This document shows positions 1 to 9,960 of a DNA stretch of 64,000 nt, piece by piece. Positions within the stretch are counted from its first letter, which is position 1, and every line of letters begins with the position of its first letter. The stretch comes from Ailurus styani (lineage: Eukaryota; Chordata; Mammalia; Carnivora; Ailuridae). Below the pieces are notes generated by a model that made no database searches, was not told the origin of the DNA, and saw only the letters and a list, made by a program, of their open reading frames with translations. Location: positions 3,136,895 to 3,200,894 of the forward strand of contig LNAC01000036.1 of assembly GCA_002007465.1 (NCBI GenBank), given 5' to 3'. The position numbers and the translations under genes were made by a program.

Positions 1-3000
1 TTTGCCAAGTGACCACCTCCGACACACTTGGCCACCTCTTTGTATCACTGGATGACTGATGTATGACTGAAGGGCTGCTGCCCTTAGAGGAAAGACAAAT
101 GCCATGTTCAGTCTTCCTTTCATAAATAAAAATATTGACAACCACCAGCTTCCCAAGCGGGAGACCAGCCACTGCTATGGGGACCTTAGGCTTGTATTTC
201 CTGTGTCTCGGGGGCGAGGCGGGATGCACCTTGAACTGCAAAGATGTGTGTATGGGCGTTGCAGCGAGTCCCCACCTTCAGTCCTCTGAGGTGGGGCCGG
301 AGTGGTGTCCCCGTGGGGCGTGTGCGGTTCCTTGCTACTCACTTCTGCCTTAGGCACCTGCTTCTGGGATTGGCCCGGTTCAGTACCCGACTCACCTCTG
401 TGGCAGAGTGCTCTGTGTTGATGAACATCTCTCCCCGCCCCCATTCCGTGCCTCACAAGCAGGCACACACTATTGTGTGTCTGCGTTTGACAGATGATGG
501 TGTCTTTAGTTAGCGTGCTTCTCCCTCACGGATCCCTCTGTGGCTCTGGACGCTTGGAAATCAGTTGCCGAAGTGCTTAAAGGCAAATAGGCCTTTCTTA
601 GCCTTCCATGCCATGTGGCCTTTCTCAACAACGTAGGATCTCCCTTTCTTGATCCAGGGAAAGTGTTCATGAAACGATGTTTCTGTGACTGCTTCCCGGG
701 GTCACAGTCCTTTCTCTTGTTGCTGTAGTGCCGATCTCTGAGCACGGCATCTAGAATTCTGCCGCTGGCCTCTCACCGCCCACATCACTGTGCTGGACAT
801 GGAAGGAGAAACGGGGTTTTCAGGCCATGCCACACCGCTGCTCCCAGGGGAGGGTTAAAAATATTTGAGCTCCCTTTTTGCTCTTTGTTTATTAGTGGGC
901 TCGGCGCTTTGCTGGCGTAAATACAGTCATCTGATTATTAGTCCCGAGATGTCCTCAGTGAACTGGGCCAGAGCTGACAGTGATCTGGAGTTGGACTGCT
1001 GAGCTTGTGGCTCGGCTGGCACAGAATGGTCCAGAGGCCGCGGTGATTCTAAATCTATGTTCTGGACCCGAGAGGTGGGGAGGAGGCCTGGGGAACGCAC
1101 ACCATGTCCAGAGCTTTCCCCTTGCTCTCCCAGAAGGCCCCGCCTAAGACCGCCTCTGTGAGTTGCTATCACAAGAGGAAGGAAGAGGGTATTGCTTGAA
1201 ACCTGAGACCGTAAAGTTAGCTCTTACTAGGTTTTCCCCAGAGTGGCATGGGAAAGTCCAGCTTGCACCCTGCTCCCAGCACTCTTCCAGAGAAGGAAGC
1301 GCAGGCAAGTGAAGGCCTGTGCTCACTCCGGGTCAGATTGATTAATACCGTCTTTCCCCTCCTCCCATCTCTTTCCCCAGGTCTGTTGCGGTTCCTCCCA
1401 CTTTTCCATAAGCAGAACAAGAACCAAATCAAAACGTCTTAACGTGTGTAGAGAGATCACGTTCCGTGAGCAGACACAAAATGGTGGCAGGTTTGGCCAG
1501 CACGAACCAGACCAACCGAAGGGCAGCCCACCACCGTATATCAAACCTCACTTCTGAATGTAAAAGGTTCACACGCCTTTGGCTTCCTGTTGACTTCCTC
1601 CTGACCCAGAAAGCATGGGAAATGTGAAGGGTATGCAAAATGGTCGTGGGTTACTGTTGCTCCCCTGCGCCCCCTTGACTCGGCCTGTGGCCACCTGTTT
1701 GTCCAGCAGACCATGTTAACTAGCCAACCACAGACTCCACAGTGGGGGCACGGGGGCGATCTATGGCATGACGGGCAGTTACATATTATAATTTTAAAAG
1801 TATATATTATTGAATAAAAGGTTTTAAAAGAAATGTATGGAGAGTTTTCAGTGTGGAAGGGGCCATTAACCAAGACCCGTGGCCACAGAGGACTGAGTGA
1901 AGTAAAGAGCATTCGGGCCAGGTTCTAGCCAGAGAAAAGCAGGGGGAGTCCCAGCGGTGAGGAGGGCCGGTTTGAAGGACGCTCTTGACCAGAGATGAGA
2001 AATTGAACAGGTGTCGTGAACTACTGGGAACGGGGCAAACTGCAGGTGACTCCAGTAGACGGAGCGAGAGAGGAGAGCCATGTTTTGCCTTGACCCTTCC
2101 TTCTAACCCAGTGACTAGGTGGTAGACAGATGTCACCTCTGGTGACCTCCAGGAGATGCCTTAGCCTCTTCTTTGCTTTCCTATTATTGATGGTGTCTCC
2201 ATAGTTCGTTCTACCTCCCCATCCTGCCCCTCTTCCCTGTGCCCCTTCTGGAAAAGCATCTTGCCACGGAGGCTGCATGAATGTGCAGTCTTGCCACAGG
2301 GAAGGGGTCAGGGGTCTCAGGTCCAGACCAAGGGCTGCTTCTTGTGGCATTCGGAAGCTCCCATGAGCTGGAAGGAAAAGTGGCCCGCTCGGCTGTGAGA
2401 GAGAGTGCAATGGAAGCACCGGGTATATTTGTTACATGAAAACGAAACCTGCTTTACAAACAAGCCTTCCCTGGCTCCCCCAGGCCTGTCCTCCCTCAGG
2501 ACAGCTGTGTCATGGGGAGGTGGAAGCAGCCACAACCTGGTGGCCACCCAGCTTTACCTCTGGGTGTGGCCTGCGTCCTCCCACAGCCGGTAGTGAGCAG
2601 AAGCATCGGGCAGACCCCAATGCCCACGCGGCTCAGGGGCGCCCACTAGTTCCCCCACAAAAGCCACTCGGTCCCACAACATTCCTTCTTCTGTCTTTGC
2701 TGCTTGTCCTGAACAGGTGACTGTGGGAACCCAGGTGTGGACACTCACAGTTTCTGAAGCAGTTGTGGGGGGAAAGCAAAGAGGCCCCTCGGGGTCATCA
2801 CGGCGTCACAGTGTCCCTTGGAGCAGCCTCTGTCGTATCCAAGCAGTTCCACAGGTGTGGGAGCCCGAGACAGTGCCTGGCCCCGGACACCAGCGAGGAG
2901 GGCCCACAGGCCCACTGCAGCAGACTTTGTAAGGCCAACAGGACACCGAGCGGATGGACTTGGGACTTTCCAGCACCATCGCTAGCCTGGTTTTCTCAAG

Positions 3001-3540
3001 CAGGCTCTCTCACGTGGCCCTTTTGACTCAAGGCTCTGCAAATTTGTTGTGGTCTCCCATCCCTGAAGCTCCTACAGACATGGTGCTTTGTGCGTGCACG
3101 TTATCTACAAAGCACATCACCTCCGTGTTGACCCACCGGCATTTGAGAGCCTTCCCAGATGAGAAGGGTCTCTTCAGGGTAGATGTTGTTGACTGACTCG
3201 GGAATTCTTAGATGCCCTGCAGAACTTGAATGCTAGCTCCCCATTTATCTTCTCAACCAAGGTGCTCTTTAACTTCCCCGTGGGAAAGTCTTGTTTTCCA
3301 GAAACCTCTCAAGCGTATCAGATAAGTTTCTTTTTTTGTGGATGACTACTATTGGGTGGGAGAGAGTTTGTGGAATGAAGGGAAAGGAGTTTTTGCTTAG
3401 GCTTTTTTGACCTTGAGAAAAGGGGACAGGGGACCTGCTTACCCAAAAAGAGTCTATAAAGCCCATCCACAATGTGCTTGGAAATCCAGAACATCAGTTC
3501 ACATCTTCCCAGTGCTCCTGCTTGTGTTTGGGCTCTTTAA
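1..3540. other. Intergenic, mostly unique sequence
   Basis: No exon, RNA gene or clear young repeat is visible. Open frames on both strands are short and have no family resemblance. By comparison with the human gene order this should be the spacer between CSNK2A2 and CFAP20; I looked for the CSNK2A2 C-terminal coding exon and did not find it. The stretch lacks carnivore SINEs, unlike the DNA that follows. Confidence 0.6.
855..965. promoter_or_regulatory. Possible conserved non-coding element
   Basis: A block with mixed AT-rich and CpG-containing sequence, including AAATATTTGAGCTC and TTTATTAGTGGGC and a CTGATTATTAG homeodomain-like core. It does not resemble any interspersed repeat I know. 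The call rests only on sequence texture; no alignment was possible. Confidence 0.18.
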
Positions 3541-3645
3541 TGTTATTTAAACTTCTCTGATTACCAAAGTGATACGTGCTCATGGCAAAAAATGCAAATG
3601 TTACTCAAAAGTCAATCATGAGAGCCCTCCCCCCCCGCGCCACAG

Positions 3646-3663
3646 ACACACACACACACACAC
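3646..3663. repeat. (CA)n microsatellite
   Basis: Short uninterrupted CA run following a C-rich stretch (CCCCCCCCGCGCC). The flanks (about 3,550-4,060) read like an ancient LINE 3' remnant, with phrases such as GATACGTGCTCATGGCAAAA, but are too decayed to classify. Confidence 0.7.
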
Positions 3664-4599
3664 GAAATCTCTTTCCTCCCTTGGAGGTAGCTGTGGTTAA
3701 ATTTGGCGTGTATCTTGTGATTTTTCTTTTCCTTCACTTTTACTAAGTTAAAAAATCATGACAATTTTTATTTTTACAGAAATATCAAACTATACATTCT
3801 TTTTTTGCAACTTGTGCTTTCCCTGAGTTGTGACAGTTTCACCATCAGCAGATAGAGACCTACCTCACCTGCGTTTCATGGCTGGGTGGTCCGGCGGGTG
3901 ACGTACAGAAGGCGAAGCAATCCCTTACCGCCCATACTCTCAGCAGTACTATTACCGATACTGCTGCAGTGAGCACACTGCGCATATATTTTCACACGGT
4001 ACATTGGGTTTGCGAGATAAAATCTTAAAAAGGGATTGCTGTGCCATATGTTTTGTTTTGTATTAGGTCATTGCCATGATTCAGAGAAAGCTGTCTTCTC
4101 TTCCCTTCTCTCACTGGTGTAGGTTGGAACCGCGATGCCTTTAGCCGTGGAATTCTTGTGGGACTCTGTCAGGCACTCAGAACACGGTGCCCAGAGTCTT
4201 TGAGCTTTCCAGGAAAGCAGGAATGTTTGAAACCTGAAGAAAAAAAAAAGTGTTGGCGCTCACATAAGAAAGTTACAAAATAAAAAATTAATAAATGTAA
4301 TTACATGTCTTTCCAATCCTATGAGCTTCATTGTTATTTGCTTTAAAAAATATTTGTCTCAGGATAGTGAAGTGTGAAAATTACCAAATCAAATAATTTA
4401 AAAATAATTTTTAAAGATCTTTTTTAAAAACACAGGAAAAAAGTTACCTTAACTATAAAAAAATGGCTACCTTTTAATATGTTTGAAATGCTTTTTTGAA
4501 GGGAAGCCTTCAAAAGCGAGCAGGCAGGGGGCTGGCAAATGTTATAAAATACCCCTGGGCAGAAGGGTGGGTATAGAATAGATGAGCAACACTTTGAGG

Positions 4600-4925
4600 A
4601 ATGTTCAGCAAGCTTTTAAAATGTGCATTTGAAACATAGTACTAAGTGAAGAAGCCAGACTCAAAAGGCTACTTAGTAAGTAATTCCATTTCTGTGACAT
4701 TCTGGGAAAGGCAAAATGTAGGAAATGGAGAACAAATCTGTGGTTGCCGGGGTTTCAGCATGGCCGGGGTTGATAACAGGAGGAAATTTGGGGGTTGATA
4801 TAACTGTATCCTAAATATGGAGATGGTTATATGACTCGGTGCCTTTGTCAAAACTGTACACACACACACCCCCAAGAGTACACTTTCCTGTATGTGAATT
4901 AAAAAATAAATTTTAAAAGTAATAA
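4600..4925 (+). repeat. Old L1 3'-end fragment
   Basis: Contains the usual mammalian L1 3' phrases in order: a decayed AGTGAAGAAGCCAGAC, TTCCATTT, GGTTGCCGG, a CTGTATCCTAAATATGGAG block, GTCAAAACTGTACAC, GTATGTGAATTAAAAAATAA, then an A-rich tail. Interrupted by a short CA run. The divergence implies an insertion older than Carnivora. Confidence 0.65.
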
Positions 4926-5594
4926 TGTGCAGGGACCCAACAGAGTCCCATTTGAACTTCACACTCAGATGAGCAGGAGCCTCACCTGCCCACCATTGGA
5001 TCTTTTACTGATGTCGTCAGGGCTGACGGTCTTTGGCTATAACTACTGGCAATGGCACGCAGTGGTCCTCTACCCACCAGCTGAACACCCAGTTCCAAGG
5101 CACTCTTCGGTCTTCGCTCCCAGCTAAAGGGTGATTCTCCAGGCACAACTACTCCCCTCATTGCTATGCCTTCCCATCCAGATCAGCAAGGAGGGGTAGG
5201 GCATAAACTCTGCCTTGCAGTGTGTGGCAAGTCCCTTGTGTCTCTCAGAGGCCAGCGTTCAGAGTTTCTGGTATTTGACATGAGCAAACCCTGGGTTCTG
5301 GTGTCTGACCAGAGACTTTGCACACTGAAAAAGGAAGCTTACAATTACTGGTGTTTCTAATATCTTAGCTATTAAAGCTGTGCATTTAAAATCTACTTTA
5401 TGTTCTTAACATTGATTTCCAAATCTTGTTATAACTACAAACTAGTTGGTTTTTATATATAAACACTTCTGCTTATTCCTTGATTGATGCTCGATCAACT
5501 CAAAACTTAATGGGTTAAACTATAAATATTGCTTGTACACTTAATCTAGTTTCCTTAGACATTTCAAATCAACCACTTATTTAATGTTTGATTT
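4926..5594. other. Intergenic, no feature recognised
   Basis: AT-rich from about 5,340. No coding exon or classifiable repeat seen. Confidence 0.5.
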
Positions 5595-5608
5595 CTACAA
5601 ACATTTCC

Positions 5609-5806
5609 TTTTTTAAAAAATATTTTGTTCATTTATTTGAAAGTGAGATGGAGAGAGCACAAGTAGGCAGAGTGGCAGGTAGAGGGAGAGGGAGAAGCAG
5701 GCTCACTACTGAGCAGGGAGCCCGATCTGGGGCTCGATCCCAGGACTCTGGGATCATGACCTGAGCCGAAGGCCATCGCTTAACTGACTGAGCCACCCAG
5801 GTGCCC
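5609..5806 (-). mobile_element. CAN SINE (antisense)
   Basis: The poly-A tail appears as T-rich sequence at the left and the tRNA-derived head (GAGCCACCCAGGTGCCCC on the + strand) at the right. It is flanked by a perfect 14-bp target-site duplication, CTACAAACATTTCC, at 5,595-5,608 and 5,807-5,820. Confidence 0.93.
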
Positions 5807-5820
5807 CTACAAACATTTCC

Positions 5821-6417
5821 AATAGCTAATAGGAAAGACCCAAAATCAGATGAAGCCTTCCTAAGCATTAAAATACAAACATACTTAAACTCATAGATTT
5901 AATAAATCAAAATCTTTAAACAGTAAATGTTTAGAAACTTTAAATGTCTTCAACATTTTAAATTTAAATCACAGATCTAATTTCACGTTCCTTTAAGCAT
6001 TTCAAATTAAATTCAAAGTATCAGATTCTCCAATACATTAAGTTATCTTAAATAACGAAATGTCACAATACTGTGGGTTTGATTTACTTGCCATAATCTC
6101 TGTGTTTGTTCTGACATCCCACCAAGGTAACATATCTAAACTCAGGACTGTGATACATCCACGGTCTGAGATTTTGGGCTGGTCAAGTACTGGTTGCTAC
6201 TTCTGCAATGGTTTCACCCAAACCATTTCAGGTGAACAACAAACTAAGGCCCTTGCAGTAGTGATGGGGTTTTCAAGACCACCCCTTATCTTGTACCTCA
6301 CTTGATGATGGTTAGGATAATGTTAACCTCTTGTGAAACTCTTAATGTCCTGATTTGCATCAGTTGAGCTTCCTCACCCACTACCCAGATTGGGATCCCT
6401 TTACTCTCTGAGTAAAT
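5821..6417. other. Intergenic AT-rich DNA
   Basis: No gene seen. The 6,090-6,340 part, with fewer stops and mixed composition, probably derives from an unidentified old repeat. Confidence 0.4.
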
Positions 6418-6429
6418 TCTGCTTCCTTT

Positions 6430-6643
6430 TTTTTTTTTTTTTAAGATTTTTTTTTATTTATTTATTTGACACACAGAGAGAGAAATCACAAGTAGGCAGA
6501 GAGGCAGGCAGAGAGAGAGGAGAGAGGAGGAAGCAGGCTCCCTGCCGAGCGGAGAGCTGGATGCGGGCCTCAATCCCAGGACCCTGAGATCATGACCTGA
6601 GCCGTAAGCAGAGGCTTTAACCCACTGAGCCACCCAGGCGCCC
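6430..6643 (-). mobile_element. CAN SINE (antisense, young type)
   Basis: Has the musteloid-type body (AAGTAGGCAGAGAGGCAGGC) and head (AACCCACTGAGCCACCCAGG). The target-site duplication TCTGCTTCCTTT is at 6,418-6,429 and 6,644-6,655. Confidence 0.93.
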
Positions 6644-6670
6644 TCTGCTTCCTTTCTATTTATTACTTTT

Positions 6671-6862
6671 TTTAAAAAAAAGATTTCATTTATTTATTTG
6701 ACAGAGACACAGTGAGAGAGGGAATACAAGCAGGGGGAGTGGGAGAGGGAGAAGCAGGCCTCCTGCCAAGCAGGGAGCCAGATGTGGGGCTCGATCCCAG
6801 GACCCTGGGATCATGACTTTAGCCGAAGGCAGATGCTTAACAACTGAGCCACCCAGGTGTCC
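6671..6862 (-). mobile_element. CAN SINE (antisense)
   Basis: A second SINE 27 bp beyond the previous one, of a somewhat different subfamily (AAGCAGGGGGAGTGGGAGAG). Imperfect duplication TATTAC-T-rich at 6,661 and 6,863. Two independent same-orientation insertions lie nearly back to back. Confidence 0.9.
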
Positions 6863-8107
6863 TATTACGTTTTTAACTGACACATCCGCCCCATTCTAAT
6901 TATAGGAATCATTGAAGGAAGCAACTCATTAGCAAGATTTTTCTTGTGTTTTGTCATTACATGACTTCATGTTGATGAAGGAAAAACAATCTTAAAGAAT
7001 TATAGTGTTTAATGCATTTTTCTGTGAGGGACATCTGTGGTTTTAGGTTAATTTGGTCAACGTTACCTTTAAAATGAAAGTAAATGTCAGAGATGAGCAT
7101 TTGGCTCTAGTCTACTCATCCATCCATTCAATCACTGTATGACTGCCATGATGGTGGTACTGTGTAGGTGCCGAGATACATGCACAGAAGAAGACACAGT
7201 CCGCACCCGAAATAAGCATACCAAAATTAAGTCTGCAATGGGGGCAACTCAGTAATTCATGTTCTCCAAACCTTTCATCAAATCATCTTTCCTGTAGCCA
7301 AGGGCATAATCACAATCAACTCTGAAACCTAACATAAACAATTAAACACCATTAAGGCAGATGCTTACTGAGAATGGGTAGTTAGGAGAAGCAAGCACTT
7401 ATTTTCTCCATCAGCTTGCTCATTGATTGGCTCTCTGTTCAAAGCAGTTGGGCCCATAGTCGCTCAAGGTATTCCATTTTAGCTGAGAATGCATGGTTAA
7501 TGTGAGAAATGTGAGCAGGGAAATGGGATAGGTGAGCCCCAATTCAGAGCAGAAGGAGATTTCTATTGGCTGGCTTGGTGTGGAGGCCAGGAGAGACAGA
7601 GCCTGTGCTGCGCCTGCAGTGACAAGGACCACAGGTCCATTACTCTGAATCACTGATTCAACACATACTGCATTCCCACTTTATGCAGGCACTTGGACTG
7701 GGTACTGGGAAAACATCTATAAGCAAGACAGACCAAATTCTTTCTCCCAGAAGATCAAAATCAGGGGACGGGAGATAGTAATAAGTAATATAGACTATGG
7801 AGTGATGATAAGTGCTATAAAAAATAATAAAGTGGGATAGGGAACAAATAGTTGGGGTGGGGGGTGCCATTCCAGGTTGGTTGTCAAAGAAGTCCTCTCT
7901 GATGAGGTATATAGTGAGTTGGAAAGTGTCCTCTCAAAATTCATGTCCACCCAGAAATCAGAAACGGGCATTTATTTGGAAAGAGGGACTTTGTGGATGC
8001 AATAAGTTAAAAGTCTCAAGATGATGTTCTACTGGATTCAAGGTGGATGTTAAGTCCAATGACTGGTGTGCTTCCAAGAGGAGAGGACACAGAGGAAAGC
8101 TATGTCA
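6863..8107. other. Intergenic DNA with L2-like remnants
   Basis: About 7,090-7,215 and 7,640-7,890 carry decayed L2 3'-end phrases (CATCCATTCAATCA, GCAGGCACTTGGACTGGGTACTGGG, AGTGATGATAAGTGCTAT). The rest shows nothing I can name. Confidence 0.45.
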
Positions 8108-8120
8108 AGATGGCGGAGAG

Positions 8121-8303
8121 GGCGCCTGAGTGGCTCAGTGGGTTAATGCCTCTGCTTTCGGCTCAGGTCATGATCTCAGGGTCCTGGGATCGAGGCCCGC
8201 ATCGGGCTCTCTGCTCAGCAGGGAGCCTGCTTCCCCCTCTCTCTCTCTGCCTGCCTCTCTGCCTCCTTGTGATCTCTCTCCCTCTGTGAAATAAATAAAT
8301 AAA

Positions 8304-8333
<30 letters not shown>
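8121..8333 (+). mobile_element. CAN SINE, very young
   Basis: Complete head-to-tail element: the GCGCCTGAGTGGCTCAGTGG head, a (CT)-rich body, AATAAATAAATAAAAAATCTT and a pure A tail of about 24 bases. Perfect 13-bp duplication AGATGGCGGAGAG at 8,108-8,120 and 8,334-8,346. The long pure tail suggests a recent insertion, possibly polymorphic. Confidence 0.96.
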
Positions 8334-8334
<1 letters not shown>

Positions 8335-8346
8335 GATGGCGGAGAG

Positions 8347-9180
8347 ATTGGAGTGAGGCTGCCACAAGACAAGGCACATCTAGGGCCATCAGAAGATTGA
8401 AGAGGCAAACTAGGATCCCTGAACATTTTAATAACAAGGGATAAATTGTTCACTGGCCTAAAGTATAGAGAGTCCCCAGAAATCATCCAAAAATAACAGT
8501 TTCGTATTAAAAAATATTGACTTTCTACTCTAATAAGATCCATATATTCCACCCCACCCCCACCACCATGTCTGGAAATTCTGGTTAGATTATTCACAGG
8601 GTTGCTGTAAGGGTTAAATGATCTAGTAAAGGCTAAAGCTCTTAGTATAGTGCCTGACACCTAATAAATGCTCAACTAATCTTACCCATTTGTAGCTGTT
8701 TTGATGAGGATGTTAACTGCAAACTCTTTTTCTTCAGCCACAATACACAGCACAGGCCTGGCGCACAGTATAATATTGAGGTAGACGCTCAGGACTGATT
8801 GGTCTCCAACATTTGGGATTTCTTCCACACATGAAATATCAGAGCTTATTTTATGTTGATTCAACTCAACCAACTCAACTCAAATAAAACTTTATTTTAT
8901 TTAATTTTATTAATTTCTGCTTTTATCTTAATGTTCAGGCTTTTTGGTTTGCTAATGCATTGAAAGTAATAACATTTTCCTGAAAGCACTGGTTTGCACC
9001 CCACAAGATAACACGGTGTATTCGTAGTGACTCTGTTGATAATTAAAGCCATGATGCATATAAGGCGCTTGCTTAGCACAGTGAGTACATAATAAGGGTC
9101 GGTTACTTTAACTTTATCCTGCACTTCGCCAACATCTATTTGACATTCTTAAGACACCAGGTAAGCAGTTGCTTAGCCAA
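8347..9180. other. Upstream flank of CFAP20
   Basis: AT-rich with no exon seen. About 8,580-8,690 contains L2/MIR-like phrases (GGTTAAATGATCTAG, GTATAGTGCCTGACACC, AATAAATGCTCAAC). Confidence 0.45.
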
Positions 9181-9199
9181 AACACCTTCCCCGCCTCTC

Positions 9200-9960
9200 T
9201 CCACTTTTCTTTCGCCTTTGTAACTCCTCCCAGTCCCTCCGGGGGCGGGGCCAGGTCTTCACGCCCCTGACCCCACCCAGCCTCGTTTCCTTGACACCGG
9301 GATAGTGTATCGCACATTCCACAATCCTCTGTCTCCTTCCGCCTTCTAAAAGCAACTCTGAGGGGCTATGAAGGAAAAAATAGTTCCTTGACTACGGAGT
9401 TATTAACACAAGGAGGCGGAACTGGGGCGGGACTTAAGAGCGGAAGGTACAGGAAGTCCGTGAGTCCTGTGGCAGGATTGGTCTCCCCGCGCCCAGGGGG
9501 CGGGTCAAGCGGGCGGAGGGATCCATGTTACGCGGCGCACGGCCCGCCACCTCCATTTAAGGCGGGAGGCGCAGCACAGGCGGCAGTTGCTGTGGTTTCC
9601 GAATTGAGGTTGCGTGTTTCTTGGGGGAGCTGAAACTCGAGGACGTAGCGTCTTGCGTCCAAGTTTAGCCGCTGGTAGCTACGGATCAGGCGGTCAGGGG
9701 TGCAGCTTCTCATCTTCGAGCCCGGGCCGGCGCCTGCTTTCCCTTCGCCACTTGGTGCCCATATCTAAGGTCGGCTCCGGCGCGGCTGGGAAGGCCGCGG
9801 GCGAGATGTTCAAAAACACATTCCAGAGCGGCTTCCTCTCCATCCTCTACAGCATTGGAAGCAAACCCCTGCAGATCTGGGACAAAAAGGTTAGGAGCTG
9901 GGGGGCGGTCGCAAGGCGGGGTGCAGGGGCCGCTCTCCCTCCTCCGGGGGCTGAGGACGG
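9200..9960 (+). promoter_or_regulatory. CFAP20: CFAP20 CpG-island promoter
   Basis: CpG-rich interval covering the start of CFAP20. It holds GC boxes (GGGGGCGGGGCC at 9,241-9,252; GGGGGCGGG at 9,496-9,504) and two ETS cores about 10 bp apart (CGGAAG at 9,441, AGGAAG at 9,451). There is no convincing TATA box; TTTAAGGCGGG near 9,556 is the nearest thing. This is the usual layout of a housekeeping promoter with dispersed start sites. Transcription probably starts around 9,560-9,660, giving a 5' UTR of about 150-250 nt. I did not find a good RFX X-box, which many cilia genes carry. Confidence 0.8.
9806..9889 (+). CDS. CFAP20: CFAP20 coding exon 1
   Basis: Encodes residues 1-28, ending LQIWDKK at a codon boundary. 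The donor reads AAG/GTTAGG. The ATG context GGCGAGATGT has a purine at -3. Confidence 0.97.

Noticed and set aside
1..3540. Possible CSNK2A2 3' exon
   Set aside because: Expected from synteny to lie on this side, but no sequence encoding its known C-terminal end was seen; it is probably further upstream.
8163..8660. Minus-strand frame of 165 codons
   Set aside because: Produced by reading the antisense strand of a young SINE, including its A tail as a phenylalanine run.
9614..9805. In-frame upstream extension of CFAP20
   Set aside because: The frame is open but starts at GTG, has no ATG before 9,806, and lies in the CpG-rich 5' UTR; the conserved protein begins at MFKNTFQ.
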